DNA of 64,000 bases from Oceanobacillus iheyensis HTE831 (GCF_000011245.1 NC_004193.1:1156501-1220500), one strand, 5' to 3'. Shown: positions 8,711 through 17,394, counted from the stretch's first letter. The notes: generated from the letters alone by a model not told the origin. A program made the numbers and translations.

Positions 8711-9472
8711 ATGAAAGCAGCAATAGTAACAGGAGTATCAAAAGGATTAGGAGAATCCATTGCAAAGCTGTATTTAGAATCGGGAGTAATGGTAATTGGA
8801 ATATCACGCACTGATAACAAGAATTTATATTCAATAGCTGAAAACAACAATACAGAATTTCATCATGTAGCTTGTGATTTATCGGATTTAAGTGAATATG
8901 ATTCAGCACTTAACAAAGTGGATGAAATACTTTTCCAAGATCAAGTAGAATTAGGTACGATATATTTAGTGAATAATGCAGGTATCGTTGATCCAATAGA
9001 CCAAGCAAAAAATATCACTAACGATACATTACAAAAGCATTTACAAGTGAATACTTTCGCACCAATGGCTTTTACAAATTATTATTTAAAAAAAGCAGAG
9101 GAGCGTCAAGTTACATTAATTACTGCAATCGTCACATCCGGCGCAGCCAAGAAGCCTAAATTTGGATGGAGTGCTTACTGTTCTTCTAAAGCAAGTATGA
9201 ACATGTATACAGAAACGGTTGCTCTTGAACAAGATGAAGAGCAGACTGGGAACCAAATTATTGCTTTTAGCCCTGGAGTAATGGATACAAACATGCAGGA
9301 AACAATCCGTTCTAGCTCAAAAGAGGCTTTTAAAGATGTAGAAGATTTCAAGGGACTAAAAGATAATAATCTATTGAAGGATACAGATTTAATTGCAGGT
9401 GTTTTAATTGATATTATGACTGATGAAAAGATACAAAATGGAAAAATTTATGATGTCAAAGATTATATTTAA
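8711..9472 (+). CDS. yueD: short-chain dehydrogenase/reductase, YueD-like (benzil/sepiapterin-type)
   Basis: Classical SDR of 253 residues. The NADP-binding glycine motif is TGVSKGLG (7-14), NNAG lies at about 88-91, and the Ser-Tyr-Lys triad is in VTSGAAKKPKFGWSAYCSSKA read as S, Y and K in that order. The proline-glycine motif SPGVMDTNMQ follows. It resembles B. subtilis YueD, a stereoselective benzil reductase; the natural substrate is unknown. GGAGGGGTCAGGC precedes the ATG. Monocistronic. Confidence 0.7.
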   Translation: MKAAIVTGVSKGLGESIAKLYLESGVMVIGISRTDNKNLYSIAENNNTEFHHVACDLSDLSEYDSALNKVDEILFQDQVELGTIYLVNNAGIVDPIDQAKNITNDTLQKHLQVNTFAPMAFTNYYLKKAEERQVTLITAIVTSGAAKKPKFGWSAYCSSKASMNMYTETVALEQDEEQTGNQIIAFSPGVMDTNMQETIRSSSKEAFKDVEDFKGLKDNNLLKDTDLIAGVLIDIMTDEKIQNGKIYDVKDYI

Positions 9473-9479
9473 GTGCGAT

Positions 9480-9720
9480 TTCCAAAAGAAGGATGGAAAG
9501 GTACAAGAAGATCGAGGCTACATAGCTTGAGGTCCAGAACACATACCTTTAATTCATGAGGAAAGGAAATGCAAGCAGCGAGCTTTCACAGGATATGGTG
9601 GTTTCTGCGTTGCCCCACAGGCGATAGGGGGCGATTTTAGCTGAAGATCCTCCTGATAAATGTCTATTTTCGCCAGACTTATGGAACTACCTCTTTAAGA
9701 AATTTACCTATTAAAAATTA
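9480..9720. repeat. repeat-like intergenic segment (family C)
   Basis: This 240-bp stretch has higher GC than its surroundings and no open frame. It contains TTCTGCGTTGCCCCACAGGC and GATTTTAGCTGAAGATCC, phrases I recall from interspersed repeats in related Bacillaceae. CGTTGCCCCA also occurs in repeat A3 (24260s). Only one copy lies in the window, so repeat status is inferred. Confidence 0.4.
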
Positions 9721-9798
9721 AAAAAATAGTTATTCGCCCTCCCAAAACTGATGAATCCGCATAAAGTAAATTAGATTCAAATAGAGGAGGTAACAAAC

Positions 9799-9945
9799 AT
9801 GGGTAAAGATCATCATGGTGAAAACTTTGGCTCCGCTGGCTTTGCATTGCTAGTAGTGCTGTTTATCTTGCTTGTCATCATAGGAACTGCATACTCTGGT
9901 GGAGACAAATGCGGTGGCTATTGTGGCGGCGGCTACGGCTGGTAG
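9799..9945 (+). CDS. 48-residue YjcZ-type membrane peptide with Gly/Cys/Tyr tail
   Basis: Small open frame starting with MGKDHHGENFGSAGF. A hydrophobic helix at about residues 15-32 (ALLVVLFILLVIIG) follows, then a tail GGDKCGGYCGGGYGW. GAGGAGG (9784-9790) is 8 bases before the ATG and a terminator follows at once, so it is a complete transcription unit. The layout is that of the YjcZ/sporulation small-protein family of Bacillaceae; function unknown to me. Confidence 0.8.
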   Translation: MGKDHHGENFGSAGFALLVVLFILLVIIGTAYSGGDKCGGYCGGGYGW

Positions 9946-9972
9946 TCAATAAATTTAAAAATGAAATCTAAG

Positions 9973-10004
9973 AAAGCTTGTAGCCAACGCTACAAGCTTT
10001 TTGT
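9973..10004 (+). terminator. terminator of the YjcZ-type gene
   Basis: AAAGCTTGTAGC (9973-9984), loop CAAC, GCTACAAGCTTT (9989-10000), then TTGTT. It directly precedes repeat A2. Confidence 0.85.
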
Positions 10005-10006
10005 TA

Positions 10007-10311
10007 GTCTAGGAAATTTAAAAATTTTGGGGCTGCGGATAAACAACTAAGTTATTTAGCCACGTCCAGCTCCAGCGACCATCACCTATTGTCCTTCCGG
10101 AAACCTCCTTATGATAAAGAAGACTGCCGAATGTCCTTTGTGAGGCATAGTCGCACTTATACCCTTGCGGTGAAAGTCAACATCGATTCGCATACGCTTA
10201 TCGTGTTTCCTTTATCTCAAAGAAATAAAGAAGTTCGACCAGTCGAACCACCCCTTGAAAACCAGGGGCGCAGGACATACGGTGATTAACGGGCGCTTGC
10301 GCTTTTGTTCT
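10007..10311 (+). repeat. intergenic repeat family A, copy 2
   Basis: Nearly identical to copy 1 over its length but with a single 58-bp hairpin module. Its last bases (TTGTTCT, ending at 10311) overlap the stop codon of the ABC permease gene on the other strand (10310-10312). Confidence 0.9.
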
Positions 10312-11953
10312 AGAAATTAATTTCTTGAAACACTTGATGATTGATTCGTTTATACATATATCGATGAGCCAAGAATATTCCCAGCAATACGACAGCAAAG
10401 AGAATAACGGCCAATAGATAAACATTCGATAGGTCGATACTCCATAGTACAATGGTGATCAAACCAAAAATAACAACTTGCATAAGAAAACCAAAAAACG
10501 GAACAAATCGATTTTTAAATAATTCTTGTTCATCTGTCCAATTTAATTTTGGTTGGTTCATATCAAGTATGATTCCAATACAACTAGAAAACCAATTAAT
10601 TGCAAGGAATACTACTCCCCATAACATAAGTACCTTTATTGGGAGACCTATAATAATACCAATGATGAATAGTAATATCATAGGTAATAAACCAATTAGA
10701 TAAGATACAATCAATTTACAATGAATTACTTGTTTTTGATCAAGTGGAAGAAATAAATTAGCTTTCCACGTTTTACCTTCTCGAGAAATGGCAGTTGCAG
10801 CAGTCATGTTAATGCTTACCATAAAGACAGTAACAATAAACAAAATCAATAGAATATTTTTTTCTGGTATTGATTCTGTAATATTGCCTGTTAGTCCACT
10901 TCCAAAGTCCAAGAAGAAAATAACCAATAAAAATACTGGCATAAATAATGATTGAACAACACATTGGGTAAGAAATGTCGGTGTTCTTAAGAGAATACGT
11001 AAATCCTTTTTGATATATGATTTCCAAATTGGTTGAGAAGTAATGGATTTATCTAATTTTTTCTTAGACATTTTTCCACTACCACCGCTACTCATACCTA
11101 GTACGCCTTTTAGATATAGTTTTTGTCCAAGTAATGCAAAAAGTATGATTGCTAATCCACTCAGTATTATCATTAAAAATATAAAAAGAAATCCAGTAAT
11201 TGATTCTGCTTGATGCAAGCTATTTGCTGAAAACCATGCTGGCGGATAGAAATAGGTAATCCATTGTAATAGCCCTTCTTGTTGTTGCATCATTTGACCA
11301 ATCGATTCCATTAATTCAGATTCATCCGTATTGAGTCGTACGATTACATTTATTAAAATAACAGCCGCAAGCGAGAATACACCTGCAAATATTTTTGAGC
11401 GATCCTTATTTTTAGCGATATTTACATAGCGCATGACAAACATTAAAATCACAGAAGCGATTACAAAAGGAATTACTGGCAATAGAATAAATAAAAGGAT
11501 TCCATAAATATAGTAAAGTATTGATCCATTACTAATATTTCCATAAATAATCATCATAGGTAGGTAGGTAATTCCTGATAATAAATATGAGTAAATCAAA
11601 GGACTTGCTGCTTTTCCTAATAAAATTTGGTATGGGTGTAAAGGAAAAGGGATGTACGCCTCTACATCATCTGCAAAATAAAAAGCAGTTAATACTGAAA
11701 CAATACAAGTAATGAATAAAATAATGCTTATTCCGACGAAAAGTAGACCAAGTATCATCGATTGCTGCTGTAGAGGTGCAAACACATTATAAATAGCACT
11801 AATTAAATTATTATACAGTGTAAAAATTAATCCGAGAAACGGAATGAAAAATAATCCAGCAACGATATACAACCATGCATAGCTATTTTTGCTTGTCGAA
11901 GTGTATTGCATCTTTAACATAATACGGATGACTTTCCATGTCTTACTCATCAT
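10310..11953 (-). CDS. ABC transporter permease (large ABC-2-like)
   Basis: Integral membrane protein of 547 residues with about 12 hydrophobic segments and no nucleotide-binding site. It partners the ATPase encoded immediately upstream; its start overlaps that gene by 11 bases. Segments cluster at about 25-50, 65-95, 110-195, 205-225, 250-285 and then from 330 onward, separated by a basic loop (KMSKKKLDKSITS). Likely an ABC exporter; substrate unknown. I do not recognise a specific named homologue. The stop codon TAG falls on the edge of repeat A2, with no other terminator visible. Confidence 0.8.
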   Translation of the reverse strand: MMSKTWKVIRIMLKMQYTSTSKNSYAWLYIVAGLFFIPFLGLIFTLYNNLISAIYNVFAPLQQQSMILGLLFVGISIILFITCIVSVLTAFYFADDVEAYIPFPLHPYQILLGKAASPLIYSYLLSGITYLPMMIIYGNISNGSILYYIYGILLFILLPVIPFVIASVILMFVMRYVNIAKNKDRSKIFAGVFSLAAVILINVIVRLNTDESELMESIGQMMQQQEGLLQWITYFYPPAWFSANSLHQAESITGFLFIFLMIILSGLAIILFALLGQKLYLKGVLGMSSGGSGKMSKKKLDKSITSQPIWKSYIKKDLRILLRTPTFLTQCVVQSLFMPVFLLVIFFLDFGSGLTGNITESIPEKNILLILFIVTVFMVSINMTAATAISREGKTWKANLFLPLDQKQVIHCKLIVSYLIGLLPMILLFIIGIIIGLPIKVLMLWGVVFLAINWFSSCIGIILDMNQPKLNWTDEQELFKNRFVPFFGFLMQVVIFGLITIVLWSIDLSNVYLLAVILFAVVLLGIFLAHRYMYKRINHQVFQEINF

Positions 11954-12665
11954 TGGTCAACTCCAAGAATACATTTTCAAGGGATTGATCTGTTGCATAT
12001 TCTTGTTGGAGCTGTTCCACCGTCCCATAAAAAATTAGTTTACCTTTATTAATAATTGCAACTTCATCACATAGTTGTTCCACGACCTCAAGTCCATGGC
12101 TAGAAAAGAAGACTGTATTCCCTTTGTCAGCGTGTTCTCGCATCATAAGTTTTAAAGAATGAGAAGATTTAGGATCTAATCCGGTTAACGGTTCATCGAG
12201 AATCCAAATATCTGGATCATGTAATAGTACACCTGTTACCATTATTTTTTGACGCATACCATGTGAATAGCTTTGTATGTAATTTCCTAATGCATCATGA
12301 ATAGAAAATTGTTTTGTAAAGTATTCAATTCTTTCTTTTCGTATTTCAGCGGGTATTTCATAAATATCTGCTATAAAATTTAAATATTCCATTCCTTTTA
12401 ATCTAAGGAACATATCAGAACGGTCTGGAACTAATCCGAATATTTTCTTTGCTTCTAGTGGCTGTTTTTCAATATCAAGTCCATTTAAAGTAATGGAGCC
12501 TGAATCAATTGGTAAAATCCCTGTCATCATATTAATAGTGGTGGATTTTCCAGCACCATTTGGCCCTAAGAAACCAATGATTTTTCCATTGGGAATCGTC
12601 AAATTTAAATTTTGGATGGCTGTTTTTCCCTCAAATTCTTTTGTAACTTGGTTTATTTCGATCAA
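11943..12665 (-). CDS. ABC transporter ATP-binding protein
   Basis: ATPase subunit for the adjacent permease. Walker A is GPNGAGKST, the signature region is YSHGMRQKI (a variant of LSGGQ), Walker B is IWILDEPLTGLD, and the switch histidine is in SSHGLEVV. I place the start at TTG 12665 (MIEINQVTKEFEG, 240 residues): GCGAGGGA lies a few bases upstream and domain alignment begins there. The in-frame ATG at 12716 has no ribosome binding site. It belongs to the DrrA/CcmA-like exporter ATPases; substrate unknown. Confidence 0.85.
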   Translation of the reverse strand: MIEINQVTKEFEGKTAIQNLNLTIPNGKIIGFLGPNGAGKSTTINMMTGILPIDSGSITLNGLDIEKQPLEAKKIFGLVPDRSDMFLRLKGMEYLNFIADIYEIPAEIRKERIEYFTKQFSIHDALGNYIQSYSHGMRQKIMVTGVLLHDPDIWILDEPLTGLDPKSSHSLKLMMREHADKGNTVFFSSHGLEVVEQLCDEVAIINKGKLIFYGTVEQLQQEYATDQSLENVFLELTNDE

Positions 12666-12808
12666 TGTGTTCCCTCGCTTTCCAAAGTCTGTATTACTGT
12701 TCGAAAAAAAGTTCATATGTTAGAATTTACATTGGAATAACTAACGAATGAGCTATGCATAGTATTAGTATAACGTACTTATAGATAGAATTGGAGAGGA
12801 AGAAGTTA

Positions 12809-13561
12809 ATGATTTCAAGAAAAAGTAAGCGAGAAGTAGAGCAAATGCAAGCTGCTGCAGATGTTCTAGTTGCCTGTCATAAAGAAATTGCAAAAATGAT
12901 TAAACCGGGTATTTCAACGATTGAAATAGATAACTTTGTTGAAGGCTTTTTAGAAAAACATGGTGCTACTCCTGAACAAAAAGGCTATAATGGTTATCCT
13001 TATGCAATTTGTGCATCGTTAAATGATGAGATCTGCCATGGGTTTCCTACTGAAAAACCATTAAAGGATGGAGATATAGTAACCATTGATATGGTTGTTA
13101 ATTTAAATGGTGGTCTAGCTGATTCAGCTTGGACATACGCTGTCGGTAACGTAGATGAAAAAGGAAAACGGTTAATCGATGTGACCAAAGAAGCGCTTTA
13201 TAAGGGGTTAGAACAGGCACAGCCAGGTAATCGAATAGGTGATATCGGTCATGCTATCCAAACTTTTGCTGAAGCAGAAGGGTTTTCGGTAGTACGTGAC
13301 TTTACAGGTCATGGAATAGGTCCGACTATTCATGAAGACCCACATATTCCTCACTATGGTTTGCCAAACAAAGGGCTTCGTCTAAAAGAAGGAATGGTAA
13401 TTACAATCGAACCTATGATTAATGAGGGAGCTTGGCAAAGCAAGATGGATGATAATGGATGGACTGCTAGGACAATCGATAAAGGACGTTCTGCTCAGTT
13501 TGAACACCAGATTTTCATTACAGAGAATGGACCACTTATTTTCACAGAACAAGATAAATAA
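12809..13561 (+). CDS. map: type I methionine aminopeptidase (stand-alone, YflG-like)
   Basis: Removes N-terminal Met from new proteins. The five metal ligands are present: Asp94, Asp105, His168, Glu201 and Glu232, plus the substrate His77 in CHGFP. Length is 250 residues from ATG 12809, which has GGAGAGGA 8 bases upstream; the TTG at 12791 is not a good start. It lies outside the ribosomal-protein operon where the housekeeping map normally sits, so it is probably the second copy (YflG in B. subtilis). Repeat B1 begins 10 bases after its stop. Confidence 0.9.
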   Translation: MISRKSKREVEQMQAAADVLVACHKEIAKMIKPGISTIEIDNFVEGFLEKHGATPEQKGYNGYPYAICASLNDEICHGFPTEKPLKDGDIVTIDMVVNLNGGLADSAWTYAVGNVDEKGKRLIDVTKEALYKGLEQAQPGNRIGDIGHAIQTFAEAEGFSVVRDFTGHGIGPTIHEDPHIPHYGLPNKGLRLKEGMVITIEPMINEGAWQSKMDDNGWTARTIDKGRSAQFEHQIFITENGPLIFTEQDK

Positions 13562-13570
13562 CAAGCAAAA

Positions 13571-13800
13571 GAGGCTGAGACAAAAGTATTTAATCAAAAG
13601 ACAAATCCAAATGATTGGACTATAAAATCCCGCTTCAGAAATATACTGCGCTTTCCATGGGCGGCTGAAGAGCCTCCGGATGCTCCGCATTCCGGGGTCT
13701 CCCCTAGGCCTTGCTCCCATAGGAGTCTCCGTATATTTCTTACGCTTATTCTAGCTTTCATTCGTCTTTTGACTAGCACTTTTTGTTATGTCCCAGCGTC
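13571..13800 (-). repeat. intergenic repeat family B, copy 1
   Basis: Ends are inverted copies: GAGGCTGAGACAAAAGT at 13571 and TTTTTGTTATGTCCCAGCGTC ending at 13800. The internal sequence, read on the minus strand, matches copy 3 (52130-52358) closely: AAAGACGAATGAAAGCT, AATAAGCGTAAGAAATATAC, GACCCCGG, ATGCGGAGCATCCGGAGGCTC and GCGCAGTATATTTCTGAAGC. It lies between convergent map and the antiporter gene. Confidence 0.9.
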
Positions 13801-13834
13801 TTTTATCTTGCTTTACTTTCACTTTATTTCAATC

Positions 13835-15199
13835 TTATTTTTTTGCTGTTTTAGCACCAAATAAAATAGTAATAATTGGGCTTAGCAGGCAGAAAAATGC
13901 AAATGGTAAATAAGTGAGCACCGGTACTCCAAGTACATCCGCTATAAATACTCCACATACACTCCAAGGAACTAATGGATTAATAACTGTACCAGCATCT
14001 TCTAGTGTTCGAGACAAGGAGCGCTTCGTTAATCCAGCTTTTTCATATATAGGCTTAAACGTTTCACCAGTTAATAATATAGATAAATATTGCTCACCGA
14101 TAAGTACATTAACACCAATAGCTGTTCCTGCAGTTGATACAATAATCGATCTTGCACGTTGTAATTTCTCTTGGAAACTATTTAATAAACTTGGGATAAT
14201 ACCTGTAACAAAAAGTAATCCGCCAAAACTTAAGGCTAATATAACTAATGAAATAGTAAATAACATTCCATTTATTCCGCCGCGAGTTAATAATTCATTA
14301 ACAGGTTCAAAGTTCGTAGTTCCAGTAAAACCATTAAACCAAGCACTGGTAATTTCTTTCCATGTAAATCCATTGGTGATTTTTCCAAGGATAACGGCGA
14401 TTAAACTACTTAATGACAAAGCTAGGAACGCTGACATTCGAAATACAGTACACACAATTAAAATGATTAAAGGGATCCAAGACGTCCAATGCATAAGACC
14501 ACTATTTATTAAAGCTTCTCGATAAGCTTCTACATTGCTTATCGATGTACCCTGTTTAGGAGAAAGTATTGCAAATACAATAAATGAAATAATAAATGCT
14601 GGTATAGTAGTTAAACTAATATGTTTTATATGATCAAATAAATCTACTCCAATTATAGAAGATGCGAGATTCGTTGTATCAGATAAGGGTGACATCTTAT
14701 CTCCAAAAAATGCCCCTGAAACAATAGCACCAGCAGTGATGGCTAATGAAGCATCCATTGCTTCAGCCATTCCAATAAATGCTACACCAATAGTTGCCGT
14801 AGTTGTAAGAGAGCTTCCCATAGAAATCCCGATTATCGCAGTAACTGCAAAGACAACCGCATAAAACCACGTAGTGCCAATTAATGAGAAACCTGTGTTA
14901 ATTAAAGTAGGTATAGTACCACTTATCATCCAACTACTAATTAACACTCCGATAATGAAGAAAAGGAAAATAGCTCCCATTCCGGAAGAAGCTCCAGTCG
15001 ACATTGCATCTTGGAGAGAAGCGTAATTAATCTTCTTAAATAGTCCATAACAAATTAAAATTAACATTCCAATTAAAATGGGTATATGCGGTGTTGTTTC
15101 TAATCCGATGATAAAGTAGCTAATAAATATAATAATACATATAAAGAATAACAAAGCTTCCCAAAAAGCTGGTTTGTGTTTTGCCGAAATAGGTTTCAT
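13835..15199 (-). CDS. NhaC-family antiporter, tyrosine T-box controlled
   Basis: Polytopic membrane protein of 454 residues with about 11-12 hydrophobic segments and typical NhaC-family text (GISMGSSLTTTATIGVAF; GAFFGDKMSPLSDTTNLASS near residues 160-180). The family exchanges Na+ for H+, but members also exchange organic acids, and NhaC-type proteins under T-box control have been predicted to carry amino acids. Here the leader is a T-box with a UAC specifier, so tyrosine import is a reasonable inference. GGAGGAAAGACT precedes the ATG at 15199. Confidence 0.85.
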   Translation of the reverse strand: MKPISAKHKPAFWEALLFFICIIIFISYFIIGLETTPHIPILIGMLILICYGLFKKINYASLQDAMSTGASSGMGAIFLFFIIGVLISSWMISGTIPTLINTGFSLIGTTWFYAVVFAVTAIIGISMGSSLTTTATIGVAFIGMAEAMDASLAITAGAIVSGAFFGDKMSPLSDTTNLASSIIGVDLFDHIKHISLTTIPAFIISFIVFAILSPKQGTSISNVEAYREALINSGLMHWTSWIPLIILIVCTVFRMSAFLALSLSSLIAVILGKITNGFTWKEITSAWFNGFTGTTNFEPVNELLTRGGINGMLFTISLVILALSFGGLLFVTGIIPSLLNSFQEKLQRARSIIVSTAGTAIGVNVLIGEQYLSILLTGETFKPIYEKAGLTKRSLSRTLEDAGTVINPLVPWSVCGVFIADVLGVPVLTYLPFAFFCLLSPIITILFGAKTAKK

Positions 15200-15220
15200 A
15201 GTCTTTCCTCCTAAAATATA

Positions 15221-15425
15221 AAAAGCCCCGTCCCTCTAAGGGACGAAGCTGTATACTCCGCGTTACCACCCTGGTTGATAGAAAGAATTCTATCCACTCA
15301 AATGCTGACAATCATAATAACCTGAGAATTGTAATTCGATATGAATCCGCCAGAGTTTTCAGCGACCACTCTGTCTCTTATACTGCTAAATTCAATATCT
15401 ACTCCGAATCTCTAATTGTCGGTAG
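15221..15425 (-). promoter_or_regulatory. T-box riboswitch, specifier read as UAC (Tyr)
   Basis: On the minus strand the T-box core AGGGTGGTAACGCG covers 15259-15272. It is followed by the terminator GTCCCTTAGAGGGAC with CGGGGCTTTTTA (15221-15249). Stem I holds an AGTA loop-E strand, then GATAT pairing with ATATC, then GAA and the specifier region TTACA. UAC at 15331-15333 is followed by a purine, as required; the alternative UUA would be followed by C. The antitermination target is the NhaC-type gene. Confidence 0.9.
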
Positions 15426-15444
15426 TGTTAAATTGTTAATACTG

Positions 15445-15474
15445 ACTATACAACCACCGAGCTAGTATTGTCAA
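15445..15474 (-). promoter_or_regulatory. sigma-A promoter of the T-box leader
   Basis: On the minus strand TTGACA (15469-15474) and TATAGT (15445-15450) are separated by 18 bases, just upstream of T-box stem I. Confidence 0.8.
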
Positions 15475-15549
15475 TAACCAATTTCTTCTTTTTAAATATT
15501 GGTAATTTAGTTATAATTAAATCAAAATTTAATTTGGAGAGAAAACATA

Positions 15550-16275
15550 ATGCAGATTTCATCAACAACAAAAGAAGAATCGTCTTTAACAATTATGAAA
15601 AGGGGGTTTAAAGCCGGTTTTCCAATTATGCTTGGGTATTTACCAATTGCTATTACATATGGAGTGCTAGCTAACCAAATAGGTTTGTCTCTATTTGAAT
15701 TAACTTGGATGAGTGCAGCGGTTTTTGCTGGTGCCAGTCAGTTTATGGCAGTAAATATGATTGCAGTAGGAACAGGTATTATCGAAATAATTATTGCAAC
15801 GTTTGTTTTGAATTTCAGACATTTTATTATGAACTTATCAATGATGAACGTATTAAAAGCAATTCCATTACATAAAAAATTACCGCTATCCCTTGGCGTA
15901 ACGGATGAAACATTTGCAGTTTCTTCCATGTATCCGGAAGAAGGTAAAAAAGCACAAGGCATTTGGTTTTACGGAACTATTATCGGATTTGCGTATATTT
16001 CCTGGGTAATAGGTTCATTGTTTGGTGGATTATTAGGGGAAATAATTCCTCCTGCTTTAAGTCAAAGCATGGGAATTGCGCTTTATGCAATGTTTATTGG
16101 GTTATTGATTCCATCTGTAAAAAAGGATTTCAAAGTAGTTTACATTGCGGTAGTAGCAATGTTTATTCATTGGGGATGTCTTCAATTAGGGATTAGTACC
16201 GGATGGGCAATTGTGTATGGAACTATTTTTGGTGGAATGATTGGCATTCCTTTATTGAAGGAGGAAGATGTATGA
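15550..16275 (+). CDS. azlC: AzlC branched-chain amino acid exporter subunit
   Basis: Membrane protein of 241 residues with the AzlC start pattern (FKAGFPIMLGYLPIAITYG, about residues 18-36) and about 6-7 hydrophobic segments, with FRHFIMNLSM around residue 90. With AzlD it forms the two-part exporter of branched-chain amino acids and analogues. TTTGGAGAGAAAAC precedes the ATG. azlD overlaps by 4 bases. A TATAAT at 15512-15517 is a candidate -10. Confidence 0.9.
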   Translation: MQISSTTKEESSLTIMKRGFKAGFPIMLGYLPIAITYGVLANQIGLSLFELTWMSAAVFAGASQFMAVNMIAVGTGIIEIIIATFVLNFRHFIMNLSMMNVLKAIPLHKKLPLSLGVTDETFAVSSMYPEEGKKAQGIWFYGTIIGFAYISWVIGSLFGGLLGEIIPPALSQSMGIALYAMFIGLLIPSVKKDFKVVYIAVVAMFIHWGCLQLGISTGWAIVYGTIFGGMIGIPLLKEEDV

Positions 16276-16577
16276 TTATTGTAATGATAATGGGGATGTT
16301 TATTGTTACAATGCTTCCTCGATTAATACCTGTTTTTATAGTTGAGAAAATACAGTTTCGTCCTTGGGTTAATCGTTGGCTACTGGCAATCCCATATGCT
16401 GCACTTGGTGCGTTAATTTTTCCAGGTATATTATCCATAGTCCCTAATCAGCCAATTGTAGGATTACTTGGTGGATTAGTAGCGATTACGCTTTCTTTAC
16501 TTAGGCTAAATGTTGTTTTTGTTGTTATCGGTTCTATATTAGCAGCATATATCATGATAAATTTATTTCCGATGTGA
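16272..16577 (+). CDS. azlD: AzlD branched-chain amino acid exporter subunit
   Basis: 101-residue membrane protein with 3-4 hydrophobic segments and the AzlD-like text TMLPRLIPVF followed by PYAALGALIFPGIL. The ATG at 16272 overlaps the azlC stop (ATGA) and has GAAGGAGGAAGA upstream; the longer in-frame extension to 16203 lies inside azlC and is rejected. Small partner of AzlC in the exporter. Confidence 0.9.
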   Translation: MIIVMIMGMFIVTMLPRLIPVFIVEKIQFRPWVNRWLLAIPYAALGALIFPGILSIVPNQPIVGLLGGLVAITLSLLRLNVVFVVIGSILAAYIMINLFPM

Positions 16578-16644
16578 TATACAACTAATATCCTCGATGA
16601 TGTAAGGATTAATTTAATTATTCAAAAATTATAAAATGTGATTG

Positions 16645-16680
16645 TAAAGGGAACTTGACGTAAAGTTCCCTTTACTTTAT
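16645..16680 (+). terminator. terminator of azlCD
   Basis: TAAAGGGAACTT (16645-16656) pairs with AAGTTCCCTTTA (16663-16674), followed by CTTTAT. Confidence 0.7.
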
Positions 16681-16704
16681 GATTTGAACTAGAAGGGATG
16701 ACGA

Positions 16705-16905
16705 GTGATGAGGAATAGAATGAAAGAATTTCGTGAAATTCATAACATATCTCAGGCTCAGATGGCAGAGATGCTTCATGTGTCAAGACAAACCATTATT
16801 TCAATAGAAAAAGAAAGGTATAACCCCTCATTACCTCTAGCTATACAAATTGCCAGGTGTTTTAAGACAAATGTAGAGGAAGTCTTTATATTGGAAGATA
16901 AATAA
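16705..16905 (+). CDS. XRE-family small helix-turn-helix regulator
   Basis: 66-residue protein made almost only of an HTH_3 domain: NISQAQMAEMLHVSRQTIISIEKERYNPSLPLAI. It resembles the YgzD/YozG type of mini-regulators that sit before small membrane proteins. The start may be GTG 16705 or ATG 16708; both follow GAAGGG. The next gene begins 19 bases after the stop, so they form an operon and probably a regulator/target pair. Confidence 0.8.
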   Translation: MMRNRMKEFREIHNISQAQMAEMLHVSRQTIISIEKERYNPSLPLAIQIARCFKTNVEEVFILEDK

Positions 16906-16924
16906 GGAAGGGGAGAAGATTATA

Positions 16925-17314
16925 TTGTATATGAACAGCAAAACTGGTAGACGTTTTTTTACAATAATGGGGTGTTTATTTCTCTTATACACTGCTATTT
17001 TTTCATCAGCTTCCATATATTCATTAGGGTATATACAGGGGCATGAACTAATTCAATTATCAACATCTGTTATGTGTTTCTGTTTAGCCTATTTATATCC
17101 GCAATTCAAGCAGAACGATGAACGTACGAAAACGATAAAAGAACGAGGCATGTTTTTAAGTTACTTTTTCTTTGGGGGATATAGTGTAATATTAATGTTA
17201 TTGTTTCAATTTGAATTACTGACTTTGACTGGATATCAGACGGTATCTTTAATAGTTTCATTGATGATTGTTACTGTATTCTCTTCATTCGTTATTTTAT
17301 CTAAGCGATATTAG
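16925..17314 (+). CDS. small four-helix membrane protein, function unknown
   Basis: 129 residues with four hydrophobic segments (about 13-31, 41-57, 77-97, 104-124) and a charged cytosolic loop QNDERTKTIKERGMF between helices 2 and 3. Paired with the upstream XRE regulator, a frequent arrangement in Firmicutes. The start is TTG 16925, 8 bases after GGAAGGGGAG; the ATG at 16931 is too far from it. I do not recognise a characterised homologue. Confidence 0.65.
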   Translation: MYMNSKTGRRFFTIMGCLFLLYTAIFSSASIYSLGYIQGHELIQLSTSVMCFCLAYLYPQFKQNDERTKTIKERGMFLSYFFFGGYSVILMLLFQFELLTLTGYQTVSLIVSLMIVTVFSSFVILSKRY

Positions 17315-17342
17315 CCTTGTTTGAGATACATCATATATAAAA

Positions 17343-17380
17343 TCCCCCTAAGGTTTAAGTTGAAAACTCTTATAGGGGGA
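17343..17380. terminator. bidirectional terminator between convergent genes
   Basis: TCCCCCTAAG (17343-17352) and CTTATAGGGGGA (17369-17380) form the stem; it lies between the four-helix protein and the cation exporter gene. Confidence 0.7.
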
Positions 17381-17394
17381 CCTAATGATTTAAT

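Noticed and set aside
13382..13779. Minus-strand frames over the end of map and repeat B1
   Set aside because: They cross a well-supported gene end and the repeat; no start signal or family pattern.
15331..15334. Leucine (UUA) specifier for the T-box
   Set aside because: UUA would be followed by C, whereas the base after the specifier is normally a purine; UAC followed by A fits.
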